Positions 53,223-60,560 of a DNA stretch of 64,000 nucleotides are shown here, piece after piece; positions within the stretch are counted from its first letter, which is position 1, and each line of letters opens with the position of its first letter. The notes below the pieces were generated by a model. The model was not told where the DNA came from and ran no database searches. It saw nothing but the letters and a program-made list of their open reading frames with translations. The stretch lies in contig CAKVOK010000007.1 of NCBI GenBank assembly GCA_934792465.1, forward strand, positions 22,795 through 86,794, given 5' to 3'. This DNA comes from an uncultured Clostridia bacterium. GTDB lineage: Bacteria > Bacillota > Clostridia > RUG12999. The translations under genes were made by a program, and so were the position numbers.

Positions 53223-55004
53223 TTAACTGAAGTCAAATGAAAATACAGCGGTTGTATCACTTTCTCCCCAGTTTGACAAAGGAGTTAAAGATATACCTTT
53301 TATATTTTTATTTAACTGAAAATGATATGCTCTTATTTTGTTATTTTCGATTACGTGCTTTTCCTCTGTTCCGCAGCCGTATTTTATTTTATATTCAAAG
53401 CTTTTGCATAATGTTTTCGGCATATGTAAAAGGGGACTGTCCAAAAGAATATTACTCCTTGTTGCATGGCTCCTTTCGCATTGATCCCCTTCTAAAGTTT
53501 CTCTTTCCAAGTCAGAATCGAAAACAATATGTACAGCCTTTATATATTCTTCATTTTCAAATGAATATAATAGCTCGGTACCGTTTTTCACACTTATTCC
53601 GCACTCTTTATCACCGTATATAATGTTCTTCCTGTCCTCACCGTTTTTAAGGCTGTCGTTTCCGCATTTAACAGGGGTTTTTTTGCACAGGTCTGATATT
53701 TCTCTTTTATAATGAGGCAAAAAGCAATCATTATTCATCAAAATATTTTTGAGCTCCGAAATTTTTTCTTTGTATACCCCGTGAGGTGACAGCCCGTATT
53801 TTACAGCTATTGCAGCTGCTGTTCCTGCCGCCTGCCCCATTACGCCGCAAGTCGCCATTACTCTTAAAGAACTGTTTGCGGTGTGTGTTGCGCTGACATT
53901 TCTGCCTGCAAAAAACAGATTATCAACATTTGCGGAATACAAAATCCGATAAGGTATCGGATACGGAGCATCTGTTTCCAAATTGACATTCGGCACACCA
54001 CGATGAAAAAATCCCGAAGGAAAGTGATCGTCAATGGGCCATCCGCCGTAAGCAACCGTATCCTCAAATTTAACAGCCTTAGAAATTTCTTGCTGTTTCA
54101 TCATGTATTCGCCGATATATCTCCGGGATTCGCGCTTCCCGGGAAGCGCGCCGAAAAACTCTAATTCAAAATTTTCCGCATTATATTTTGAATTCTCTTT
54201 TAAATGCTTCCATGTACCAAAAGATAACGCCTTTAAATCAACGGCAATATCTTCGCTTTCCGATATTGTATCCCTGTTTCCGCCCATTTCAAGATACCAA
54301 AAATTCTCGTAAGTCTTATCAAGACCGCAATATCTGTGTGCAAAATCATCACTGGAAACCTCCGTTGCCGACTCCGGCGCAACAAACGGAACTTTTTTTG
54401 TTGTTTCCCTTGCCTGAATGAGACATGTACTGCCCATAGTCAGGTTGTCCGGCTCTTTTACATGAGTTTTTTCGCCGAATTCATTGCAGCTCTCTCTTCC
54501 CGTTCTGTATTCCGCACCGGTAAGCGGAGCTAATATGCTGTCTCCGGAACAATCCGCAAAAAACTTTGAATCTATATCAAAAAAAGACTGGGTTGTCATC
54601 TGATAACCTGTCACGTTTTTAATTTTGATATTTCTGCCGTTTTCATAATTGCCGCTTTCAACCTCGGCATCCATGCAGGTACAGTTCAAAAGTAATGTGA
54701 TATTTTTTTCGGCATTTACAAGTTCAAGCAAAACATTATCAAATATATACGGATTTTTAGTTGGATTGTAATAACAGTTTTTAAGCATGATTTCTTCCAC
54801 AATGCCTGTTTCCCTCATGTTTTTTCCCTGCGCTCCGCATATCCACATACGAATTTCGCTGGAAGCATTTCCGCCAAGCACAGGTCTTTCCTGCATTAAA
54901 ACAACTTTTATTCCTTCTCGTGCAGCAGCCACTGCTGTACATACTCCGGCAATTCCTCCTCCCACAACACACAAATCTGTTTTCAATTTTCTTCTTGAAA
55001 GCAT
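53223..55004 (-). CDS. FAD-dependent oxidoreductase of the PUL-associated FAD_oxidored family
   Basis: This 593-residue protein has an N-terminal Rossmann motif, VVGGGIAGVCTAVAAAREG (about 13-31), and the nearby acidic ribose-binding position after VVLMQE. A second FAD motif, NLFFAGRNVSATHTANSSLR, precedes GVMGQAAGTAAAIA (about 370-410). The last 130 residues are a beta-rich domain. Relatives often sit in polysaccharide loci and are thought to oxidise sugars or cyclitols, but the substrate is unknown. The minus-strand ATG at 55004 follows AAGGAGGA. It heads an operon with the GH36 alpha-galactosidase. It has no signal peptide, so it is probably cytoplasmic. Confidence 0.9.
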   Translation of the reverse strand: MLSRRKLKTDLCVVGGGIAGVCTAVAAAREGIKVVLMQERPVLGGNASSEIRMWICGAQGKNMRETGIVEEIMLKNCYYNPTKNPYIFDNVLLELVNAEKNITLLLNCTCMDAEVESGNYENGRNIKIKNVTGYQMTTQSFFDIDSKFFADCSGDSILAPLTGAEYRTGRESCNEFGEKTHVKEPDNLTMGSTCLIQARETTKKVPFVAPESATEVSSDDFAHRYCGLDKTYENFWYLEMGGNRDTISESEDIAVDLKALSFGTWKHLKENSKYNAENFELEFFGALPGKRESRRYIGEYMMKQQEISKAVKFEDTVAYGGWPIDDHFPSGFFHRGVPNVNLETDAPYPIPYRILYSANVDNLFFAGRNVSATHTANSSLRVMATCGVMGQAAGTAAAIAVKYGLSPHGVYKEKISELKNILMNNDCFLPHYKREISDLCKKTPVKCGNDSLKNGEDRKNIIYGDKECGISVKNGTELLYSFENEEYIKAVHIVFDSDLERETLEGDQCERSHATRSNILLDSPLLHMPKTLCKSFEYKIKYGCGTEEKHVIENNKIRAYHFQLNKNIKGISLTPLSNWGESDTTAVFSFDFS

Positions 55005-55049
55005 ATCTTTTCCTCCTTATGCTATAATAAATTTATGGGTAAATCACGC

Positions 55050-55083
55050 AGCATCCGCCCATGCGGCGGCAGATGCTTTTTTT
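55050..55083 (+). terminator. Orphan plus-strand terminator
   Basis: GCATC-CGCC, loop CATGC, GGCG-(GCA bulge)-GATGC is followed by seven T. It points along the plus strand although no plus-strand gene lies to its left, and it sits in the leader of the minus-strand oxidoreductase operon. It may stop antisense transcription or be left over from a lost gene. Confidence 0.65.
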
Positions 55084-55220
55084 GAAAAAACACGCACTTT
55101 CCGATCCGAAAAAGCAATTTAATCATATAGGCAGTTTTATTTCTAAACATTATAATATTATCAGATATGTGTTAAGATGTAAATAGTTTTAGGGGACATA
55201 AACTTGTGTTTATGTGACTT

Positions 55221-55700
55221 TTGAATAATATTGGATTAATTCCGATTAATGAAAAATGCAAAAAGCTTCTGATATTAGATGCAACAGATGACAGAACTTC
55301 AGCGGAAAACCTGTGCAAGGAGTTTATAAACAGAGGTTATGAGGCAGACATTGACAGAGTTATCTATGATACGGAATTTAGAGTATGCCGGCAGGATGAC
55401 TTTGATAAATTACAAGAGAAATATGATATTGTAATATTTGCAATTAATGCCGAAATACGCAAGTGGGGAGAACCGATGATGCTTATTTGGGCACCCCATA
55501 TGTTTAATAAAAACAAAAAAATTATTGTGAATTTTTCCTCGCCGTTTTATGCGGATATTATATTCCCGGAAGACCCGACAATCATTGACGCAAACAGTAG
55601 TGCTAATAAAGCGGCGATAGAAATGATTGCAGACGGAATTACAGGCAAAGCAAACTTTGAGGGAAAACCGGCAGTTGAAGATATACGTACAATAAAATAG
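55221..55700 (+). pseudogene. Orphan C-terminal fragment of a GH3 family glycosidase
   Basis: The 159-codon frame reads like the alpha/beta C-terminal domain of GH3 beta-N-acetylglucosaminidases: KKLLILDATDD, a YDIVIFAINAE strand, and the late segment DPTIIDANSSANKAAIEMIADGITGKANFEGKPAV. The catalytic TIM barrel that should precede it is absent, and only a TTG with no good ribosome binding site opens the frame. A perfect 8-bp hairpin (ACATAAAC/GTTTATGT, about 55195-55214) lies just upstream. It is probably a remnant left by deletion; an expressed stand-alone domain is less likely. A good terminator follows at 55714. Confidence 0.6.
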
Positions 55701-55713
55701 TATATTAGCTTAG

Positions 55714-55755
55714 ACCTCGATTTCGGCAGAAATGCCTTAATTGGGGTTTTAAGTT
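55714..55755 (+). terminator. Rho-independent terminator after the GH3 fragment
   Basis: ACCTCGATT pairs with AATTGGGGT (two G-T pairs), enclosing an inner GGCA-GAAA-TGCC hairpin, and is followed by TTTT. It lies 13 bases beyond the stop of the GH3 remnant, which suggests it is that gene's original terminator. Confidence 0.75.
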
Positions 55756-55800
55756 TTTACTGTCACATACGGTATGCTTGATATAACTTTTTCAAAAGGC

Positions 55801-55829
55801 TTGATAAAAGTTAAAATATGTGCTATAAT
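55801..55829 (+). promoter_or_regulatory. Promoter upstream of the AlbA_2/RecG-like gene
   Basis: TTGATA (55801-55806) and TATAAT (55824-55829) are separated by 17 bases. It would drive the broken small gene at about 55840-56085 and the 56176 gene. Confidence 0.8.
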
Positions 55830-55839
55830 AAAGATAGAT

Positions 55840-56085
55840 TGAAAAGCGGAAGTACGACATCAAATTTAAAGTATTTTAATTACCTCAACGAGCGAGTATT
55901 ACAAAATGGGCTTGCTGAGAATTATTCATTTGGGCTGCAGCAGAATTGCATTTAATACAGAGTATGACATACAAAATATTGCGGATTTGATAAGAAACGG
56001 AGAGAAACCGTACAGTGCTGTTGAAAAATATTCAAAAGCAAGATTCCGACAAACTATTCGGGCTTTTGGCATTACAGTGAAATAA
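55840..56085 (+). pseudogene. Possible frameshifted small gene
   Basis: Just after the promoter a TTG-opened frame reads LKSGSTTSNLKYFNYLNERV and on to QQNCI before a stop. A frame shifted by one base then continues as FNTEYDIQNIADLIRNGEKP and on to TIRAFGITVK, stopping at 56085. Together they look like one hydrophilic protein of about 80 residues interrupted by a frameshift near 55955. The second frame alone has an ATG at 55906 (59 residues) but no ribosome binding site. I do not recognise a family. Confidence 0.3.
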
Positions 56086-56175
56086 TTGAGGATAATTATA
56101 AGCCTACAACAAATAAATAGCGGAAAGCATTTGCTTGAAAAAATAAAAATGATAATATTTGATGAGGGTGATGAT

Positions 56176-57576
56176 ATGCCGGAAAAACAGAATATCGAAT
56201 GGAAAGAAATGTGGAAAGATGAATATTTGCAGTGGATTTGCGGGTTTGCAAATGCACAGGGCGGGAAAATATATATCGGTGTTGATGATTCGGGCAATCC
56301 CGTCGGAATTAATAATGCAAAAAAATTACTTGAAAATCTGCCTAATAAAATAAAAGATACCATGGGGATTATAGCTGATGTTAATTATCATGAGCAGGAC
56401 GGAAAAGAATATATCGAAATTGTCGTTCCGGAATATCCGCAGGGAGTAAGCCTAAAGGGAGTGTATTATTACCGTTCGGGGAGTACGACTCAGATTTTGA
56501 ACGGAGTTGCGCTGCAAGAATTTTTCAACAGAAAAACAGGAGTTACGTGGGATGCGTCTTTAATGCCCAATATAAGTATAAAGGATTTGAGCGAAAATGC
56601 TTTTAAAGTATTTAAGGAAAAAGCTGCGAAAAAGAAGAGAATAGACGACGCTGTTTTAGAAGATGAAAATTCTGTGATTTTGCAAAACTTAAGACTGGTA
56701 CAAAACGGATATTTGACCCAGGCAGCTGTCTTGTTGTTTCACGATGAACCGGATAAATATATAAACGGGGCATATATAAAAGTCGGATTTTTTGAAAGCG
56801 ATTCGGAATTAAGATTTCAAGACGAGATACACGGTTCGCTCATAGAACAAGTTGACAAAACAATGGAGATTTTGTATCATAAATATATGAAAGCATGGAT
56901 TTCATATGACGGACTGCAGCGTGTAGAAACGTATCCGTATCCCGATGCCGCATTGCGAGAGGCAATTTTTAATGCTGTTGCACATAAAAAGTATATAAGC
57001 GGCATACCGATTCAAATAAGCGTGTATAGTGATAAAATATATATTTATAACGACGGACAATTACCGGAAACGTGGACCATTGAAAAGCTGTTTGCAAAAC
57101 ATCCGTCACACCCGTACAATCCTCTTGTAGCAAATACCTTTTTTGTTGCCGGTTATATAGAAAGTTGGGGCAGGGGAATAGATAAAATATTTGACGCATG
57201 TAAAAGCGCAGGGCTGCAAAAACCTGTATATGATATTGACGCAAACGGAATAATGATTGAAATAAAAGCAAATGTCGACTGGAACGGAAACAAAATTAAT
57301 TATGACGAAAACGGGAACCGCCAAACTATAGTAACCCCCCAAGTAACCCCCCAAGTAACCCCCCAAGTCAATAAAAAATGGAATGAGTTGATGAGGTTTT
57401 GCAACACGCCGAGAACAAGGCAGGAAATGCAGGATTTTATGAAATTGAAGGATAAAAAGAATTTTGTAAAAAATTATATTCAGCCAATGATAAGGCTTGG
57501 TATAATAGAAATGACAAACCCGGATAAGCCGAACAGCAAAAATCAAATGTATGTTACAACGGAACAAAATTTTTGA
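56176..57576 (+). CDS. Schlafen AlbA_2 / RecG-like ATP-binding regulator
   Basis: This 466-residue protein has an N-terminal AlbA_2 domain (about 1-130; IEWKEMWKDEYLQWICGFANAQGGKIYIGVDD). A middle and GHKL-like ATP-binding region (about 230-385; YPYPDAALREAIFNAVAHKKY, WGRGIDKIFDACK) is followed by a C-terminal winged-helix-like part (about 410-466). Such proteins are common in mobile or defence-related regions and are thought to be transcriptional or nucleic-acid regulators. Three exact 12-base repeats at 57331-57366 encode VTPQ three times between the ATPase and the winged helix. I chose ATG 56176 because GAGGGTGA is upstream; an in-frame ATG further upstream lacks one. Confidence 0.85.
   Translation: MPEKQNIEWKEMWKDEYLQWICGFANAQGGKIYIGVDDSGNPVGINNAKKLLENLPNKIKDTMGIIADVNYHEQDGKEYIEIVVPEYPQGVSLKGVYYYRSGSTTQILNGVALQEFFNRKTGVTWDASLMPNISIKDLSENAFKVFKEKAAKKKRIDDAVLEDENSVILQNLRLVQNGYLTQAAVLLFHDEPDKYINGAYIKVGFFESDSELRFQDEIHGSLIEQVDKTMEILYHKYMKAWISYDGLQRVETYPYPDAALREAIFNAVAHKKYISGIPIQISVYSDKIYIYNDGQLPETWTIEKLFAKHPSHPYNPLVANTFFVAGYIESWGRGIDKIFDACKSAGLQKPVYDIDANGIMIEIKANVDWNGNKINYDENGNRQTIVTPQVTPQVTPQVNKKWNELMRFCNTPRTRQEMQDFMKLKDKKNFVKNYIQPMIRLGIIEMTNPDKPNSKNQMYVTTEQNF
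57331..57366 (+). repeat. Three tandem 12-bp repeats encoding VTPQ
   Basis: GTAACCCCCCAA occurs three times in a row and keeps the reading frame of the AlbA_2/RecG-like gene. Each unit has a run of six C. Such repeats could gain or lose units without a frameshift, while the C-runs could slip out of frame. Confidence 0.9.
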
Positions 57577-57594
57577 CAGCTATTTTGACAGCTA
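57571..57594 (+). repeat. 12-bp perfect tandem duplication over a stop codon
   Basis: TTTTGACAGCTA occurs twice back to back, and the TGA stop of the 56176 gene lies in the first unit. The duplication repeats the stop in the same frame, so it does not alter the protein. Confidence 0.85.
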
Positions 57595-57631
57595 CGATAC
57601 CGAAACAGGCAATAACGGATAAGAAAATATG

Positions 57632-57700
57632 GTAATAAAAATGTCGGAAATATTGGTTAAGACGTGTGCTTAAACCCTTGTTTTTCGGCATTTTTATTAC
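57632..57700. repeat. Long hairpin abutting the tRNA fragment
   Basis: A 19-base arm starting GTAATAAAAATG (57632-57650) pairs with 57682-57700 (17 Watson-Crick and 2 G-T pairs). The loop contains a smaller GGTTAAG/CTTAAACC stem. The right arm ends exactly where tRNA-Lys homology begins. No T-run follows, so it is not a standard terminator. It could be an arm site of an integrative element. Confidence 0.6.
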
Positions 57701-57744
57701 TCTTAATCAGGGTGTCCAGAGTTCGAGTCTCTGATGGTGCACCA
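57699..57744 (+). tRNA. 3' fragment of tRNA-Lys(CTT), likely attachment-site core
   Basis: From ACTCTTAATC onward the sequence has the anticodon loop CTCTTAA (anticodon CTT at 57702-57704), the 3' anticodon strand TCAGG, and a variable loop. The T arm CAGAG-TTCGAGT-CTCTG, the 3' acceptor strand ATGGTGC, discriminator A and CCA follow. The 5' acceptor strand, D arm and 5' anticodon strand are missing, so it cannot make a tRNA. A tRNA 3' half of about 45 bp followed by its own terminator is the usual product of tyrosine-recombinase integration into a tRNA gene. The element would lie to the left. Confidence 0.85.
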
Positions 57745-57750
57745 TACAGT

Positions 57751-57794
57751 AAAAATCCGAACCTTGTACCGATTGGTGAAGGGTTCGGATTTTT
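57751..57794 (+). terminator. Terminator behind the tRNA-Lys fragment
   Basis: AAAAATCCGAACC pairs perfectly with GGTTCGGATTTTT (13 bp) and ends in a T-run. It is 6 bases after the CCA end, where a native tRNA terminator would be, which suggests the DNA to the right is the original chromosomal flank. Confidence 0.9.
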
Positions 57795-57852
57795 AATTTA
57801 TTTGGATTATCCTAATTTTAATTGCAAGAGTAAGAAAAAATAATGTTGCACT

Positions 57853-58046
57853 TCAAAGAGATAAGGCTTTAATCGGTTTTGTCTCTTTTTTATTCTTCGT
57901 ATTCACACATTCGTCAAAGTAATTGCCTTCTGATAAAATAAAGATATAATGTGATTTTGCCGCCGCCTTGATATGATGGTATTTGTCTCCGGCTTGTATC
58001 TTATCGTAAAATCTATGTTTTTCAGCCTTAAGTCTTTAAATTGCAT
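57853..58046 (-). pseudogene. Frameshifted small minus-strand gene
   Basis: A minus-strand ATG at 58046 follows GAGGAGGT and a promoter, and opens MQFKDLRLKN. The frame soon becomes protein-unlike and stops at 57903. A second frame covering most of the same DNA reads KAEKHRFYDKIQAGDKYHHI, then SHYIFILSEGNYFDECV, and stops at 57853, but has no start codon. The parts fit one protein of about 65 residues with a frameshift near the start. The family is not recognised. Confidence 0.35.
57855..57888. terminator. Hairpin terminator at the end of the broken small gene
   Basis: AAAGAGATAA pairs with TTGTCTCTTT (one G-T pair) around a 14-base loop, with T-run on the plus strand. It overlaps the last codons of the minus-strand remnant, so it may work in both directions. 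Confidence 0.6.
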
Positions 58047-58078
58047 AATGCGGCACCTCCTCGTTTCATATCACTAAC

Positions 58079-58107
58079 AGTATATCACATAAAATAAAAA
58101 ATGTAAA
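58079..58107 (-). promoter_or_regulatory. Promoter of the broken small minus-strand gene
   Basis: On the minus strand TTTACA (58107-58102) and TATACT (58084-58079) are spaced by 17 bases, ahead of GAGGAGGT and the ATG at 58046. Confidence 0.65.
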
Positions 58108-58146
58108 GATTTATTTCCCTATTTTACAAATTTTCTCTAAATTCCA

Positions 58147-58175
58147 TTTACAAGCAAAAGCAGTTGTTATATAAT
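58147..58175 (+). promoter_or_regulatory. Promoter of the glycyl radical enzyme
   Basis: TTTACA (58147-58152) and TATAAT (58170-58175) are separated by 17 bases, about 30 bases ahead of the ATG at 58207, which has its own AAAGGAGG. Confidence 0.8.
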
Positions 58176-58206
58176 TTAATTATAAAATCAAAGGAGGATA
58201 TATCAC

Positions 58207-60441
58207 ATGAAATATAACGAACTGCGAAAAGAACTTAGAAATTATTACGGCAAAACATCGTATGAAAACGCAAAAAAGTATCTGGAAGAGGGGACAAAAA
58301 GGCTTGACGAATCGTATGACGAAAATATGTCGGCATATGATATGAAGGTCTTGCAGTATAGAACAATTGCGGATGTGATTGACCCCGTTTTGTTTGAAAA
58401 TTCACCGTTTTACTATGAAACAGGGACTATTCCGGGATTTTCGGACGGAGCAAGAGATTATCATGGAAGCAAACATATCGGCGGCTGGACATATTGGAAA
58501 AACCATCATAAATTTATCGAACAGGACGTGGAACTGTGGGATTTGACAAACCGGCAGCGAGGAGAGCTGTTTTACCTGATATGCGGTGCATATAATGATG
58601 ATTCGCAGCATTTTCTCGTGAATTACAGAGCGATTTTTGAAAAAGGATTGAAAGGCGTATATAAAGATGCACAAGAAGCATTAAACAATACAGACAATGC
58701 TGAGGAAAAACAATTTTTGTCCGCAATTTGCGACGGTCTTTTATGCGTAAAACGAATAAGCGAAAAATTTGCGGATAAAGCGGAGAAGTTGCTGAAAGAA
58801 CAGCCGGATAACGAAAATCTGAAACGGATTGCGGTTTCGGCAAGGCGCTGCCCGTGGGAAAAACCCGAATCATTTTATGAAGCTTTAAATACATATGCCT
58901 TTATGCGAAAGATTATAGGTTCTCTTGAGGGAATCGGACCAAACTCATTCGGACGTATTGATATGGATTTACTGCCTTTTTACGAAGTGGATATAAAGTC
59001 CGGCAGAATAACAAAAGACGAGGCGTTTGAGCTGATTTCGCAGTTTTTGATTACTTTCGACTGTCACTACGACCATGACATGAAAATGGAAAGCTATGCC
59101 GACCACGAGCTTGAAAATACGTATGTTCTCGGCGGCTGTGACAAAGACGGCAAACCCCTGTTTAATGACCTTACAAAAATGTTTTTGCAGGCAAATACGG
59201 ACGAAAAAATCATTTTTCCGAAAATTAAATGCCGTTTTTCAAAAAATTCGCCGAAAGAATATCTTGATATGATTGACGAGCCTGTTATACACGGAACAAG
59301 TACAATCCTTTATCAAAATGATGATGCGACAATTCCGGCGCTTATAAGAAGCGGTATATCCGAAGAAGATGCAAAGGATTATATTGTTGCCGGCTGCTGG
59401 GGAATGAACGAAAATTGCTGCGGTATTCAGGACGGCGCAAATTATACAAACCTTTTAAAAGTCTTTGAATACCAAATTCATAACCGTACCGACATGATGA
59501 AAGAGGTAGGTATGCACTTTAATGCCATTGACGATGCTGCGGATTTTGAAGAAGTGTATAAAATAACCTGTGATAATATAAATACACTCTTTAAGGAAAG
59601 AAACAGAATTACGGCAATAGGCGGACATATGTGGGAGAAAGTTGACCCTCTGCCGATTTTCTCATCGCTGTTTTGCGATTGTATAAAAAACAGACGTGAT
59701 TTTACAAACAGCGGCGCAAGGTATAATGATGAATGTTATATGTGTGTAGGATTCCCGAACATTGTCGATTCTCTCTTGGCGATTAAAACGCTTTGCTTTG
59801 ACAAAAAGAAATATACGCTGAAAGAAATGCTTAATGCGGTTCGGAGCAACTGGGTCGGATTTGATGAAATGCGCCGTGACGCAATACGTTGTCATGGCTG
59901 GGGTGACGGCAGCGAGGAATCGTGCGCTTTGGCTAAAAGATTTAATACAGACCTTTATAATATGTTGTCAGAACTTCAGGGGCAATACGGCGGAAAAGTA
60001 AATTTAGGACATCTTACATATACCGAAATACGGTTTTGGGGAGAAAATACGCTTGCGACCCCGGACGGAAGATACAGCGGCGACTATCTTTCGCAGGGAC
60101 TTACACCGTCAAGACTTAAAAAAATCCCGTTCGTAACGGACGTGATAAATTCTATGGCGGCGCTTGATAAAACGGAGCTTGCCGGAGATACCGTCTTGAA
60201 CGTGATTTTGCCGGAAACGACATCTTTGGACGTATGCGAAGCGTTTTTGAGGACAACTGCGGATTCGGCGGTTGAATCGCTCCAGCTCAACTGCGTATCG
60301 AAAAAAACTCTGCTTGACGCACAAAAGCACCCCGAAAAATATCCCGACTTAATTGTAAGGGTATGCGGATTTTCGGCTAAGTTTACGAGTCTGTCGCCCG
60401 AATGGCAGGAAGAGGTAATCAGCCGCAATTTTTATGAATAA
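58207..60441 (+). CDS. Glycyl radical enzyme of uncertain class (PFL-like)
   Basis: This 744-residue protein is of the pyruvate formate-lyase superfamily. The C-terminal glycyl radical loop is present as RVCGFSAKFTSL with Gly721 as the radical site. The likely thiyl cysteine is Cys397 in VAGCWGMNENCCG. Dehydratase and lyase members usually have a GCVEP-like Cys-x-Glu motif and PFL has adjacent cysteines, so this site matches neither. A new or rare subclass is likely. Length is slightly short (relatives 760-850). A radical-SAM activase follows 119 bases downstream, under its own promoter. The enzyme should be cytoplasmic and oxygen-sensitive. Substrate is unknown; the setting suggests a sugar-derived diol or acid. 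Confidence 0.88.
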   Translation: MKYNELRKELRNYYGKTSYENAKKYLEEGTKRLDESYDENMSAYDMKVLQYRTIADVIDPVLFENSPFYYETGTIPGFSDGARDYHGSKHIGGWTYWKNHHKFIEQDVELWDLTNRQRGELFYLICGAYNDDSQHFLVNYRAIFEKGLKGVYKDAQEALNNTDNAEEKQFLSAICDGLLCVKRISEKFADKAEKLLKEQPDNENLKRIAVSARRCPWEKPESFYEALNTYAFMRKIIGSLEGIGPNSFGRIDMDLLPFYEVDIKSGRITKDEAFELISQFLITFDCHYDHDMKMESYADHELENTYVLGGCDKDGKPLFNDLTKMFLQANTDEKIIFPKIKCRFSKNSPKEYLDMIDEPVIHGTSTILYQNDDATIPALIRSGISEEDAKDYIVAGCWGMNENCCGIQDGANYTNLLKVFEYQIHNRTDMMKEVGMHFNAIDDAADFEEVYKITCDNINTLFKERNRITAIGGHMWEKVDPLPIFSSLFCDCIKNRRDFTNSGARYNDECYMCVGFPNIVDSLLAIKTLCFDKKKYTLKEMLNAVRSNWVGFDEMRRDAIRCHGWGDGSEESCALAKRFNTDLYNMLSELQGQYGGKVNLGHLTYTEIRFWGENTLATPDGRYSGDYLSQGLTPSRLKKIPFVTDVINSMAALDKTELAGDTVLNVILPETTSLDVCEAFLRTTADSAVESLQLNCVSKKTLLDAQKHPEKYPDLIVRVCGFSAKFTSLSPEWQEEVISRNFYE

Positions 60442-60483
60442 AATAAATTACCGTAATAAATTATAAAACCGAAACAAATTATA

Positions 60484-60512
60484 TTTACTTTGGACTTTGT
60501 TTGTGATATACT
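60484..60512 (+). promoter_or_regulatory. Promoter of the activase gene
   Basis: TTTACT (60484-60489) and TATACT (60507-60512) are separated by 17 bases, about 50 bases ahead of the ATG at 60561. No terminator was seen between the glycyl radical enzyme and the activase, so both read-through and independent transcription are possible. Confidence 0.6.
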
Positions 60513-60560
60513 GTAACGAAAGCGGACGGTAAAATCAAAATAAATTTTTAGGGTGATTAT

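Larger units (their letters stand above)
57577..58206. other. Gene-poor junction with att-like tRNA fragment
   Basis: This 630-base stretch holds, in order: a long hairpin (57632-57700), a tRNA-Lys 3' fragment (57699-57744) and its terminator (57751-57794). A second hairpin terminator (57855-57888) and a broken small minus-strand gene with its own promoter follow. The promoter of the glycyl radical enzyme is at the end. No intact gene was seen. Confidence 0.7.

Noticed and set aside
57331..57366. VTPQ repeats as a CRISPR-like or regulatory array
   Set aside because: There are only three direct 12-base units with no spacers, in frame within a gene. They are coding repeats.
58207..60441. Naming the glycyl radical enzyme pyruvate formate-lyase
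   Set aside because: The adjacent-cysteine site of true PFL is absent, the cysteine region is different, and the activase has the two extra ferredoxin clusters not found in PFL activase.
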